Source of the DNA: Pseudomonas sp. MYb327
Lineage (GTDB): Bacteria > Pseudomonadota > Gammaproteobacteria > Pseudomonadales > Pseudomonadaceae
DNA: 64,000 nt
Assembly (NCBI RefSeq): GCF_040438925.1
Contig: NZ_CP159258.1
Span: 1,998,001-2,062,000 of the forward strand
Reading direction: 5' to 3'
The translations under genes and the position numbers were made by a program. Position 1 is the stretch's first letter. Each line of letters begins with the position of its first letter. This document shows, piece by piece, positions 9,946-18,241 of this stretch. The notes below the pieces were generated by a model. The model saw nothing but the letters and a program-made list of their open reading frames with translations. It was not told the origin of the DNA and ran no database searches.

Positions 9946-11736
9946 ATGAGTCAGATTATTGAAGTGAAGATGCCAGGCATCGGCGACGCTGGCGCCATGC
10001 CGGTGATTGAGATCCTGGTCAAACCAGGCGATGTCGTTGCGGTGGATGACGCCGTCTGCACGCTGGAATCCGATAAGGCGACGATGGATGTGCCTTCTTC
10101 TGCCGCGGGTGTGGTGAAGGAGGTTTTGGTCAAGGTCGGCGAGAAAGTCGCGGAAGGTGCGGTGTTGCTGACGCTGGAGTCGAATGACGTCGCAGCCCGG
10201 CCTTTGCCATCTGCAGCAGCTGCGGTTTCGGCGCCCGTTGCAGCGCCCATTTTGGCGAAATCCGGCGGCGCAGACCTTGAGTGCGACGTGCTCGTCCTTG
10301 GCGGTGGTCCCGGCGGTTATTCCGCGGCCTTTCGCTCGGCGGATCTGGGGCAGAAAACCATTGTGGTCGAACGCTATGCCTCGCTGGGCGGCGTGTGCCT
10401 GAACGTTGGCTGCATCCCCTCCAAAGCGTTGCTGCATATCGCCTCGGTGATGGAGGAAGCGCCGCAGCTGGCTTCAGTGGGGATTGATTTCGGTGCCGCC
10501 AAGGTTGATCTCGACAAGCTGCGTGCGCACAAGGAGTCGGTGGTTGGCAAGTTGACCGGCGGGCTCGCCGGGATGGCCAAGGGGCGCAACGTTGATGTCG
10601 TCCGTGGCGTTGGTCGTTTTCTCGACCCCCATCATGTCGAGGTTGCATTGACGTCGGGAGCTGGTCAGCAACCGACCGGCGAAAAGCAGGTCATTCGCTT
10701 CAAACACTGCGTGATTGCCGCAGGCAGCCAGGCGGTAAAACTGCCGTTCATGCCGCAGGATCCGCGCATCGTCGACTCCACGGGTGCCCTGGAACTCAGA
10801 GCTTTGCCGAAACGCATGCTGGTGGTGGGCGGCGGGATTATCGGGTTGGAGATGGCCACCGTCTATTCGGCCCTCGGCGCGCGCATCGATGTCGTCGAGA
10901 TGTTGGACGGCTTGATGCAGGGGCCTGATCGCGATCTGGTGAAGGTCTGGGAAAAACACAACAGCCACCGATTCGATCAGGTGATGTTGAATACCCGCAC
11001 GGTGAAAGCCGAGGCCAGCGAACAGGGTATCTGGGTGACGTTCGAGGGCGAAAAAGCCCCCGCAGAGCCGCAATGCTATGACCTGGTGCTGGTGGCTGTC
11101 GGGCGTAAACCCAATGGCGACCAACTGGACGCTGACAAGGCCGGAATCAACGTCAGTGAGCGCGGATTCATCGCCGTGGATAAACAAATGCGCACCAATG
11201 TGCCGCATATCTTCGCGATTGGTGACATTGTCGGCCAGCCCATGCTTGCTCATAAGGCCGTCCATGAAGGGCATGTCGCCGCTGAAGTGGCGGCCGGTGA
11301 GGCCCTGGACAAGCCCGAACTGGCGCGCAGCACGTTTGATTCGCTGCAAATTCCGGGCGTTGCCTACACCAATCCTGAGGTGGCCTGGGCCGGTCTGACC
11401 CAGCAGGAAGCAAAGGACAAAGGCATCAAAGTCGAGGCTGCGGTTTTCCCATGGGCCGCCTCGGGGCGCGCGATTGCCAATGGTCGCGATGAAGGCTTCA
11501 CCAAGCTGTTGTTCGATGCCGACACGCATCGTGTGGTTGGCGGCGGCATTGTGGGGACGGGGGCAGGCGATCTGATCAGTGAGGTTTGCCTGGCCATCGA
11601 AATGGGCGCCGATGCAGTGGATATCGGCAAGACCATCCACCCTCATCCGACGTTAGGTGAAACGGTAGGGATGGCCGCGGAAGTCGCCCATGGCAGTTGC
11701 ACTGACCTGCCGGCTGTACGTCGGCGGAACGCGTGA
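9946..11736 (+). CDS. lpd: Dihydrolipoyl dehydrogenase (E3) with N-terminal lipoyl domain
   Basis: 596 residues from ATG 9946 (SD AGGGGAA). Residues 1-80 are a lipoyl domain with ESDKATMDVPSS (about Lys44); after an Ala-rich linker the flavoprotein begins with GGGPGG near 119. The redox disulfide is in CLNVGCIPSK (about Cys151/Cys156), the NAD site GGGIIG is near 295 and the C-terminal His-Glu motif HPHPTLGE near 565. It reoxidises the E2 dihydrolipoyl group with NAD+. Lipoyl-bearing E3 is known from PDH operons of betaproteobacteria and Neisseria, whereas typical Pseudomonas E3 proteins lack this domain. The second aceEF pair in this window has no E3 of its own, so this protein could serve both. 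Confidence 0.93.
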   Translation: MSQIIEVKMPGIGDAGAMPVIEILVKPGDVVAVDDAVCTLESDKATMDVPSSAAGVVKEVLVKVGEKVAEGAVLLTLESNDVAARPLPSAAAAVSAPVAAPILAKSGGADLECDVLVLGGGPGGYSAAFRSADLGQKTIVVERYASLGGVCLNVGCIPSKALLHIASVMEEAPQLASVGIDFGAAKVDLDKLRAHKESVVGKLTGGLAGMAKGRNVDVVRGVGRFLDPHHVEVALTSGAGQQPTGEKQVIRFKHCVIAAGSQAVKLPFMPQDPRIVDSTGALELRALPKRMLVVGGGIIGLEMATVYSALGARIDVVEMLDGLMQGPDRDLVKVWEKHNSHRFDQVMLNTRTVKAEASEQGIWVTFEGEKAPAEPQCYDLVLVAVGRKPNGDQLDADKAGINVSERGFIAVDKQMRTNVPHIFAIGDIVGQPMLAHKAVHEGHVAAEVAAGEALDKPELARSTFDSLQIPGVAYTNPEVAWAGLTQQEAKDKGIKVEAAVFPWAASGRAIANGRDEGFTKLLFDADTHRVVGGGIVGTGAGDLISEVCLAIEMGADAVDIGKTIHPHPTLGETVGMAAEVAHGSCTDLPAVRRRNA

Positions 11737-11750
11737 TGGAGGAGGTGAGC

Positions 11751-12608
11751 ATGAATGGCTGCAATGCGCTAACCCCAGTTGACTTGACCCAGTGGGTGGG
11801 CCGTGAAGAACGGCGCACTGACCGCATCGATCAGCGCGTCGCCCAGGCGCTGGCTGCCACACTCGACCTCGATCCCGATGCCTTGCAGGAGGGCGCCGAG
11901 TTACCGCCCTTGTGGCACTGGGTGTACTTCACGCCGAATGCCCGGGATAGCGAAATCGGCCACGACGGGCATCCGGAACGCGGCGGATTCCTGCCACCAG
12001 TGGACTTGCCCAACCGCATGTGGGCAGGCGGGCGCCTGACCTTCGAGCAGCCGCTGCGGGTTGGCGAGGCTGTTACCCGGGCTTCGCGCATCATTCGCTG
12101 CGCGCGCAAGGTCGGACGCAATGGGGATCTGGTGTTCGTGACCGTGGAACACACCATCTCGGGTGAGCGAGGAGTGTGCCTGGTTGAAGAGCAGGACATC
12201 GTTTACCGCCAGCCAACCGAAAAAGGTGCTCCGCCTGCGGGCGCTACAGTCGAAGGCTGCGCCGAATTTCGCAAACGTATCCATCCCGAACCGGTCCTGC
12301 TGTTCCGTTACTCGGCACTGACGTTCAACGGCCATCGTATTCACTATGACCGGCCCTACGCCACCCGGGAAGAAGGCTATCCCGGTCTTGTCGTGCACGG
12401 GCCGTTGGCCGCCACGCTGCTGCTCGAAGCCTTTCGGGGCAAGCATCCGTCCAGGCGTATCCGACGCTTCGCGTTCCGCGCCGTCGGCCCGCTTTTCGAC
12501 ATGGCGGACTTTGACGTGTGCGGTCAGCTCACAGGCCCGGACGGTGCCGAATTGTGGGTCGACTGCGACGGGCGACTGACGATGAGGGCTGAAATCACCT
12601 TCGACTGA
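11751..12608 (+). CDS. FAS1-like/HTD2-type hydratase, mesaconyl-CoA hydratase-like
   Basis: 285 residues from ATG 11751, which has a perfect GGAGGAGG SD; it starts 15 bases after the E3 stop. The protein is a fused MaoC-like double hot-dog. The C-terminal half contains FRYSALTFNGHRIHYDRPYA (near residue 185) and then EGYPGLVVHGPL, the signature of HTD2-type hydratases that includes mesaconyl-C4-CoA / 3-methylfumaryl-CoA hydratase. The N-terminal half has the LPPLWHWVYF segment of the same group. It would add water to an unsaturated C5-dicarboxyl-CoA to give a citramalyl-CoA-like product for the CitE-type lyase encoded downstream. The exact substrate is inferred from family and neighbours. Confidence 0.8.
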   Translation: MNGCNALTPVDLTQWVGREERRTDRIDQRVAQALAATLDLDPDALQEGAELPPLWHWVYFTPNARDSEIGHDGHPERGGFLPPVDLPNRMWAGGRLTFEQPLRVGEAVTRASRIIRCARKVGRNGDLVFVTVEHTISGERGVCLVEEQDIVYRQPTEKGAPPAGATVEGCAEFRKRIHPEPVLLFRYSALTFNGHRIHYDRPYATREEGYPGLVVHGPLAATLLLEAFRGKHPSRRIRRFAFRAVGPLFDMADFDVCGQLTGPDGAELWVDCDGRLTMRAEITFD

Positions 12609-12640
12609 CTCGACAGCTCAATCCAAACAGATTTTCAACA

Positions 12641-12673
12641 CGGTGCTTCTGTAAAGAAGCATCAAGGGCACCG
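12641..12673 (+). other. Overlapping alternative hairpins in leader of acyl-CoA dehydrogenase gene
   Basis: TGCTTCT (12644-12650) pairs perfectly with AGAAGCA (12655-12661) over a GTAA loop, while CGGTGC (12641-12646) can pair with GCACCG (12668-12673). The two pairings share bases 12644-12646, so they exclude one another. No T-run follows. Possibly a small attenuator or processing site; low certainty. Confidence 0.3.
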
Positions 12674-12711
12674 CTTTGCCGCGATTCCCCTAAACAGCAC
12701 AGGAAACCCAC

Positions 12712-13878
12712 ATGACCATGCTCTATACCCCTGACGAACACCAGGAAATCCGTGACGCCGTGCGTGCCCTGTGCGGCGAGTTTTCGGACGACTATTTTCG
12801 CAAGATTGACGAACAGCGTGACTACCCTGAGGCGTTTGTCGACGCGTTGATCGGCGCCGGCTGGCTCTCCGCGATGATCCCTGAAGAATACGGCGGCTCG
12901 GGCCTGGGACTTACCGAAGCATCCGTGATCATGGAGGAGATCAACCGCTCGGGAGCCAACGCCGGCGCCGTGCATGGCCAGATGTACAACATGAGCACGC
13001 TGCTGCGTAACGGCAGCACGGCGCAGAAAGAGAAGTACCTGCCGAAGATTGCGTCGGGCCAGCTACGCATCCAGTCGATGGCGGTCACCGAACCTACAAC
13101 CGGTACGGACACCACCAAGATCAAGACGAATGCGGTTAAGAAGGACGGTCGCTACGTGGTGAACGGCCAGAAAGTGTGGATCTCGCGGGTGCAGCACTCT
13201 GACCTGATGATCCTGCTCGCACGCACCACACCGCTTGCCGAGGTGAAGAAAAAGTCCGAAGGCATGTCGATCTTCATCGTCGACCTCAAGGATGCGATCG
13301 GCAGGGGCCTCACCGTGCATCCGATCCCTAACATGGTGAACCACGAGACCAACGAGCTGTTCTTCGACAGCCTCGAGATCCCCGAGGAGAACCTGATTGG
13401 CGAGGAGGGCAAGGGTTTCAAATACATCCTCGACGGTCTCAACGCCGAGCGCACCTTGATTGCCGCCGAGTGCATTGGCGACGGTTACTGGTTCATGGAG
13501 CGCGCGGTCAAGTACGCCAACGAGCGCGTGGTGTTCGACCGTCCGATCGGGCAAAACCAGGGCGTGCAATTCCCGATCGCCGATGCCTTCATCGAGATCG
13601 AGGCGGCCAACCTGATGCGCTTCAAGGCCTGCCAGCTGTTCGACGCGCACCAAGCCTGTGGTGCCCAGGCCAATATGGCCAAGTACCTGGCGGCCAAAGC
13701 CTCGTGGGAGGCCGCCAACGTGTGCATGCAGACCCACGGCGGTTTCGGTTTCGCCAATGAATACGACATTGAGCGCAAGTTCCGGGAGACCCGTCTGTAC
13801 CAGGTCGCGCCCATCTCCACCAACTTGATCTACGCCTACGTTGCCGAGCACCTGCTCGGGCTGCCGCGCTCTTTCTGA
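12712..13878 (+). CDS. Acyl-CoA dehydrogenase
   Basis: 388 residues, normal family length. FAD and substrate motifs are present: VTEPTTGTDTTKIKT near residue 125, KVWISRVQHSD near 155, and the C-terminal GGFGFANEYDIERKFRETR near 345, where the Glu of NEY aligns with the catalytic base of medium-chain enzymes. It would introduce a double bond into an acyl-CoA. Together with the CoA-transferase (ten bases downstream), CitE-like lyase and hot-dog hydratase it matches the gene set used for C5-dicarboxylate breakdown (methylsuccinyl-, mesaconyl- or itaconyl-CoA routes). Which acyl-CoA it uses is not visible. Confidence 0.88.
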   Translation: MTMLYTPDEHQEIRDAVRALCGEFSDDYFRKIDEQRDYPEAFVDALIGAGWLSAMIPEEYGGSGLGLTEASVIMEEINRSGANAGAVHGQMYNMSTLLRNGSTAQKEKYLPKIASGQLRIQSMAVTEPTTGTDTTKIKTNAVKKDGRYVVNGQKVWISRVQHSDLMILLARTTPLAEVKKKSEGMSIFIVDLKDAIGRGLTVHPIPNMVNHETNELFFDSLEIPEENLIGEEGKGFKYILDGLNAERTLIAAECIGDGYWFMERAVKYANERVVFDRPIGQNQGVQFPIADAFIEIEAANLMRFKACQLFDAHQACGAQANMAKYLAAKASWEAANVCMQTHGGFGFANEYDIERKFRETRLYQVAPISTNLIYAYVAEHLLGLPRSF

Positions 13879-13888
13879 GGAATCCGCC

Positions 13889-15082
13889 ATGGCTGACAAC
13901 AAACCGGTCCTTGCGCTCGAAGGCATCACGGTGATCTCGCTTGAGCACGCGATCGCAGCCCCGTTGGCGACGCGCCATCTGGCCGATCTGGGTGCCCGCG
14001 TCATCAAGGTCGAGCGTCCTGGCAGCGGCGATTTTGCCCGCGCCTATGACGAGCGTGTCGATGGCCTTGCTTCGCATTTCGTCTGGGTCAACCGCTCCAA
14101 GGAAAGCCTGACCCTTGACCTGAAGCAGCCCGAAGCACACGAGATCTTGATGCAGCTGCTGTCGGAGGCTGATGTGCTGGTGCAGAACCTTGCCCCCGGC
14201 GCGGCGGCTCGACTGGGGCTGTCCTACGAGGCGCTCGCACCGATCAATCCGAAGCTGATCGTGTGCGACATCTCGGGCTATGGCGAAGGCGGTCCGTACA
14301 CCGAGAAGAAGGCCTATGACCTGCTGATCCAGAGCGAGGCGGGCTTCCTGTCGATCACCGGCACTCCTGATGAACAGGTCAAGGCCGGCATCTCCATCGC
14401 CGACATCGCGGCGGGCATGTACGCCTACACCAATATCCTCGCAGCGCTGATCGAGCGCGGCAAAACCGGCCGTGGTCGGCGCATCGAGATCGCGATGATC
14501 GACGCAATGGTCGAGTGGATGGGCTTCCCGATGTACTACGCCTACGAGGGGCAGGAGCCGCCACGTCGTACGGGTGCATCCCACGCGACGATTTACCCCT
14601 ACGGGCCGTTCCGCGCAGGCGATGGTCGCACCGTGATGCTCGGCCTGCAGAACGAGCGTGAGTGGGCCGTGTTCTGCGAAAAACTCCTGGACGATTCCGC
14701 ACTCGCCACGGATGAGCGGTTTGCCAGTAATGCCCGGCGTACCGCCAACCGTGATGCCCTGAGCGAACTGATCGAGCAGCGCTTCGCCAGTCTCACCGCC
14801 GATGAGGTCATGGCCCGTCTCGATGCTGCCGACATCGCCAACGCCAACGTCAGCACGATGAGCGACATCTGGAACCATCCGCAACTCGCGGCGCGCAAGC
14901 GCTGGACCCGCGTGGATACGCCCGCCGGGCCAGTGCCCGCGCTACAGCCGCCTGGCATGGGCGGTGATCATCCCGCCCGAATGGGCCCCGTGCCGGCACT
15001 GGGTGAGCATACCGAGGCGATCCTTCGCGAGCTCGGCTACACAGACCGCGCCTCCGAACTGCGCGCAAGGAAGATAGTGTGA
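13889..15082 (+). CDS. CaiB/BaiF-family CoA-transferase
   Basis: 397 residues from ATG 13889. Class III CoA-transferases exchange CoA between acids through an aspartyl-CoA anhydride; the catalytic Asp is in KKAYDLLIQSEAGF (about Asp143). The N-terminal LEGITVISLEHAIAAPLATR and ADLGARVIKVERPGSGDFAR segments and the GIDIGD-equivalent GISIADIAAGMYA are typical. Succinyl-CoA:mesaconate CoA-transferase belongs to this family, which suits the adjacent hydratase and lyase. It shares an overlap with the lyase gene (stop TGA 15080-15082, next ATG at 15082), indicating translational coupling. Confidence 0.9.
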   Translation: MADNKPVLALEGITVISLEHAIAAPLATRHLADLGARVIKVERPGSGDFARAYDERVDGLASHFVWVNRSKESLTLDLKQPEAHEILMQLLSEADVLVQNLAPGAAARLGLSYEALAPINPKLIVCDISGYGEGGPYTEKKAYDLLIQSEAGFLSITGTPDEQVKAGISIADIAAGMYAYTNILAALIERGKTGRGRRIEIAMIDAMVEWMGFPMYYAYEGQEPPRRTGASHATIYPYGPFRAGDGRTVMLGLQNEREWAVFCEKLLDDSALATDERFASNARRTANRDALSELIEQRFASLTADEVMARLDAADIANANVSTMSDIWNHPQLAARKRWTRVDTPAGPVPALQPPGMGGDHPARMGPVPALGEHTEAILRELGYTDRASELRARKIV

Positions 15083-15930
15083 TGGCGATCCGACAATTGA
15101 ACCTGGGTCGCGCGCGGACCTTTCTCTTCGTTCCCGCGAATCGTCCCGAACGCATTTCGAAAGCGCTGGCCAGCGGTACGGACGTCGTTGTCGTCGATCT
15201 TGAAGACGCGGTGGCACCTGTCGACAAGCCCGCTGCGCGACTGGCCCTGATCACTTGGCTGGACTCCAACCCTGATGAGCGGGTCGTCGTGCGGATCAAT
15301 GCCGCAGACACGCTGTGGCACGAGCATGACCTCGCGGCCTGTCGCCACATTGGCATCGCCGGCGTGATGCTGCCCAAGGCAGACAGCGCTGCGCAGGTTC
15401 AGCACGCTTATGGCGTCAGTGGCAAACCGGTGTTGTGCATTGTCGAAACCGTGCAGGGCATTGACGCGCTGACGCATATCGCCGCGGCTCCGGGCTGCGC
15501 CCGCCTGATGTTCGGCAAGCTTGACCTGGCAGTCGAGCTCGATCTGATTCCCGACGAATCGGACCCTGAGGAACTGGTGTTCCTGCCCTGGCGCGCCATG
15601 TTGGTACTTGCCAGTCGCCGGGCAGGCCTGCCAGCCCCGGTCGACGGCGTGTTCACTGCGATAGGCGATCAGGCGGGCCTGGCCACGTACGCCGCCCGTG
15701 CGCGCCGGCACGGTTTCAGTGGCCAGTTGCTGATCCATCCAAGCCAGGTGACCGAGGCCGCTGCGGCATTCACGCCTTCGGCACATGACATCGCATGGGC
15801 ACAGTCCGTTTGCCGTTTGGCTGAGGCTGCCGGAGGCGGCGTTGTGGTGCTCGATGGCCGCATGATCGATGCGCCGGTCATGGCGCGGGCAAGGAATGTA
15901 CTCGCGCTCGCCGCGGAGTTCGGCCTATGA
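15082..15930 (+). CDS. CitE-like (HpcH/HpaI) CoA-ester lyase
   Basis: 282 residues from ATG 15082, one base into the CoA-transferase stop; a GTG at 15079 is the alternative. The chain shows the citrate-lyase-beta-like pattern: RTFLFVPANRPERI at the N-terminus, VVVDLEDAVAP (substrate/Mg-binding acidic residues), CIVETVQGIDAL with the metal-binding Glu, and RLMFGKLDLAVELDL. Stand-alone CitE-like proteins include malyl-, beta-methylmalyl- and citramalyl-CoA lyases. In this cluster the likely reaction is cleavage of citramalyl-CoA to acetyl-CoA plus pyruvate, feeding the PDH encoded just upstream. That assignment is inference from gene order. Confidence 0.85.
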   Translation: MAIRQLNLGRARTFLFVPANRPERISKALASGTDVVVVDLEDAVAPVDKPAARLALITWLDSNPDERVVVRINAADTLWHEHDLAACRHIGIAGVMLPKADSAAQVQHAYGVSGKPVLCIVETVQGIDALTHIAAAPGCARLMFGKLDLAVELDLIPDESDPEELVFLPWRAMLVLASRRAGLPAPVDGVFTAIGDQAGLATYAARARRHGFSGQLLIHPSQVTEAAAAFTPSAHDIAWAQSVCRLAEAAGGGVVVLDGRMIDAPVMARARNVLALAAEFGL

Positions 15931-15940
15931 ATCGCGTGGC

Positions 15941-15959
15941 CTTTTCCAATCTGGAAAAG
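15941..15959. promoter_or_regulatory. Inverted repeat upstream of HpaB-like monooxygenase
   Basis: CTTTTCC-AATCT-GGAAAAG, a perfect 7-bp inverted repeat with a 5-base spacer, lies in the 163-base gap between the lyase and the monooxygenase gene. It lacks a T-run and looks more like an operator than a terminator. It could mark a separate promoter for the ring module. Confidence 0.4.
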
Positions 15960-16093
15960 CTCTTGGTCCAACTTACAAATTCTTAAAACCTGTCCGTCTC
16001 AATAGTATCGAGGCGTGCAAACAACAGCTGAATTTCACTTGTGGCGGGCATGACCGCCTCAGGCCAAACGATTCAAAAGCAGGAGCATTACCC

Positions 16094-17614
16094 ATGGAAA
16101 ACAACGCAAATAAAAAATCGCCGGCCATGAGTGGAGCCCGACCAGGAGTGCGCACCGGAGCCGACTACATCGACTCACTTCGCGATGGTCGTTCCGTGTG
16201 GATTGATGGGGAGCGCATCAAGGATGTGACGGTTGACCGTCGTTTCCGCGGAGCCATTCAATCCATCGCTGATCTGTATGACATCCAGTGCGATCCGTCC
16301 CAGCAGGACAAGATGACGTTCGTGTCGCCCACCTCCGGTGCGCGTGTCGGGCGGTCGTTCATGCTGCCTCGCTCTGCCGAGGATCTGCGACTGCGCCGGG
16401 ATATGATGAAAACCTGGATGGATGCCGTGGGCGGCATGATGGGTCGCACACCCGACTTCCTCAACGTCATGGTCAGTGCTCATGCCTCGGCCCATGAATT
16501 GTTTGCCGCCGGTGGTGAGCAGTTTGGCCAGAACATCCTCAACTACCACGAGTTCATTCGCGAAAACGACCTCGCGCTGACCCACTCGCTGGTGTCGCCG
16601 GATATCGATAAACGCCTGCAAATGTTCGAACAGCCAGGCGACATGGTGATGCGCGTCGTTCGCGAGTCCGATGCTGGTATCTATGTGTCCGGTGCGCGTT
16701 CGGTAGCAACCCTCGGGCCGTTGGCCAACGAAGTTCTGATCATGCCGGCGGCAGCGAAATTCCCGCTGGTGGCGGATGCCGAAGCCTATGCGGTGGGCTT
16801 CGCCGCGCCTATCGACACCCCTGGCATGAAGATGATCTGCCGCCCCTCATTCCCCACCAACGGCCGCTTTGCCAACGACCCGCTCACGGCGCGGATGGAC
16901 GAGATGGACGCTGTGCTGTGGTTTGAAGAAGCGTTCATTCCGTGGGAACGCGTCTTCATGTATCGCAGCATCAAAGCCGTGGAGTCGGCGATGAAATCGC
17001 CCTCCGGTCCGCATGGTTCGCACCAGTCGGCCACGCGTTCCCTGGCCAAGATGGAGTTCCTGCTGGGCATTGCCTACAACCTGACGGAAGTGAACCACAG
17101 TCGTTTTCCGAACGTGATGGTGCAACTGTCCGAACTGGTGGCGTATGTCGAGACCCTGCGCGCCCTGATTCGCGTGGCCGAGATTGATTGCATTCCGGGC
17201 CCCGGCGGCACCGTCGTGCCTTATGAGCAGCCACTCAATGTGGTGCGTGCTCAGTACCCGGCAATGCATGCCCGTGCGCTGGAGATCCTGCAACTGCTCG
17301 GCGCCGGCAATGTGGTGGTGGCGCCAACGGTGGAGGATCTCTACAGCGAAAACGGTCCGGCCATCGAGCGTTACTGCGCCGGGGCTGACATCCCCGCTGA
17401 ACGCAAGATGCAACTGCTGCGTCTGGCCTGGGATGCGTCCTGCTCGTCCTTTGCCGGGCGGCAGAACTTGTACGAGAAGTTCTTCTCCGGCGATCCATGG
17501 CGCAACGCCCAGATGCGCGGCGAGCGTTATCCGGGTGCCCGCGAGGCACAAGACCGTGTGTGGGCGTTCCTGGACCGCAATGGCGAATGGGACAAGAAGA
17601 TCAACGGCCAGTAA
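16094..17614 (+). CDS. HpaB-family FADH2-dependent aromatic monooxygenase, large component
   Basis: 506 residues from ATG 16094 with AGGAG eight bases upstream. The N-terminus RTGADYIDSLRDGRSVWIDG (residues about 19-38), followed by ERIKDVT, is the hallmark of the 4-hydroxyphenylacetate 3-hydroxylase family, as is the C-terminal GRQNLYEKFFSGDP segment. These enzymes hydroxylate a phenol using reduced flavin delivered by a separate reductase, here most likely the product of the gene at 19333. Codons 6-8 carry an AANAANAA element (16109-16117). Placed before an HPC-dioxygenase-like gene, it probably makes the catechol or hydroquinone that is then cleaved. Substrate specificity cannot be told. 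Confidence 0.92.
   Translation: MENNANKKSPAMSGARPGVRTGADYIDSLRDGRSVWIDGERIKDVTVDRRFRGAIQSIADLYDIQCDPSQQDKMTFVSPTSGARVGRSFMLPRSAEDLRLRRDMMKTWMDAVGGMMGRTPDFLNVMVSAHASAHELFAAGGEQFGQNILNYHEFIRENDLALTHSLVSPDIDKRLQMFEQPGDMVMRVVRESDAGIYVSGARSVATLGPLANEVLIMPAAAKFPLVADAEAYAVGFAAPIDTPGMKMICRPSFPTNGRFANDPLTARMDEMDAVLWFEEAFIPWERVFMYRSIKAVESAMKSPSGPHGSHQSATRSLAKMEFLLGIAYNLTEVNHSRFPNVMVQLSELVAYVETLRALIRVAEIDCIPGPGGTVVPYEQPLNVVRAQYPAMHARALEILQLLGAGNVVVAPTVEDLYSENGPAIERYCAGADIPAERKMQLLRLAWDASCSSFAGRQNLYEKFFSGDPWRNAQMRGERYPGAREAQDRVWAFLDRNGEWDKKINGQ
16109..16117 (+). promoter_or_regulatory. CA motif inside first codons of HpaB-like gene
   Basis: AATAAAAAA, 15 bases after the A of the start codon. Hfq/Crc targets are known both just before and just after start codons. 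Function inferred. Confidence 0.45.
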
Positions 17615-17656
17615 GCGAAAGCTGCCGCTGTAATAGCCACGATGCGGCAGCCGACC

Positions 17657-17668
17657 AACAACAATAAC
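17657..17668 (+). promoter_or_regulatory. CA motif before CMD-family gene
   Basis: AACAACAATAAC (four AAN triplets) ends 14 bases before the ATG at 17683 and just ahead of the SD GCGGAG. Candidate Hfq/Crc site. Confidence 0.55.
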
Positions 17669-17682
17669 GTGCGGAGTTTTGT

Positions 17683-18219
17683 ATGCCTCGTATTCAACTG
17701 CCAACCCCCGACGAAGAGCCGCAAGCCTTTGCGCTGCTTCGGGCCAAGCGCGGTCACGCACCGAATGCACAAATCTTTCGGACCCTGGCCATCTGCCCGG
17801 AGATCCTCGAAGTCTTCATTCCCATGGCGGACGCGGTGCGCGTGGGCTACGGCATCGACCCGAAATTGCGTGAGATGGCCATCGTCATGTCATGCCAGAC
17901 CATGGGCACACATTACGAACACGATCCGCATTGGAATCGGGCCATCAAGGAAGGCGTCTCCAAGGAGCAAATGCTAGCGCTCTGGGATTTTGAGAAAAGC
18001 GCTCTGTTCTCCGATCTGGAGAAGGCAGTACTTCGCCTGGCGCGGGACGCTACCCGGGCACCGGCGCAGGTTAGCGACAAAGTGTGGGAAGACGTGTACC
18101 ACGGCCTCGGTCAAAAACAGAGCGTGGCGCTGCTGTTCAATATTGGTTGGTACAACATGACCGGTCGGTTGACTGGCCCCCTCGAGCTGAGCAACGAAGC
18201 CGATTTCACTCGGCTCTGA
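17683..18219 (+). CDS. Carboxymuconolactone decarboxylase (CMD/AhpD-like) family protein
   Basis: 178 residues, a single CMD-like helical domain. The core helix reads ELREMAIV-type (KLREMAIVMSCQTMGTHYEHDPHWNRA, cited here by its first and last residues, about 65-90), carrying the Tyr-Glu-x-x-x-His motif of the family. The CxxC redox pair of true AhpD peroxiredoxin partners is missing, so a peroxidase role is unlikely and a decarboxylase, isomerase or accessory role on a ring-cleavage product is more plausible. It lies between the monooxygenase and the extradiol dioxygenase with short gaps on the same strand. The reaction is not known. Confidence 0.75.
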   Translation: MPRIQLPTPDEEPQAFALLRAKRGHAPNAQIFRTLAICPEILEVFIPMADAVRVGYGIDPKLREMAIVMSCQTMGTHYEHDPHWNRAIKEGVSKEQMLALWDFEKSALFSDLEKAVLRLARDATRAPAQVSDKVWEDVYHGLGQKQSVALLFNIGWYNMTGRLTGPLELSNEADFTRL

Positions 18220-18241
18220 CAAAGACATCAGGAGACACACC

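Noticed and set aside
17683..18219. Assignment as an AhpD alkylhydroperoxidase
   Set aside because: The CxxC redox pair is missing, so only the CMD superfamily call is safe.
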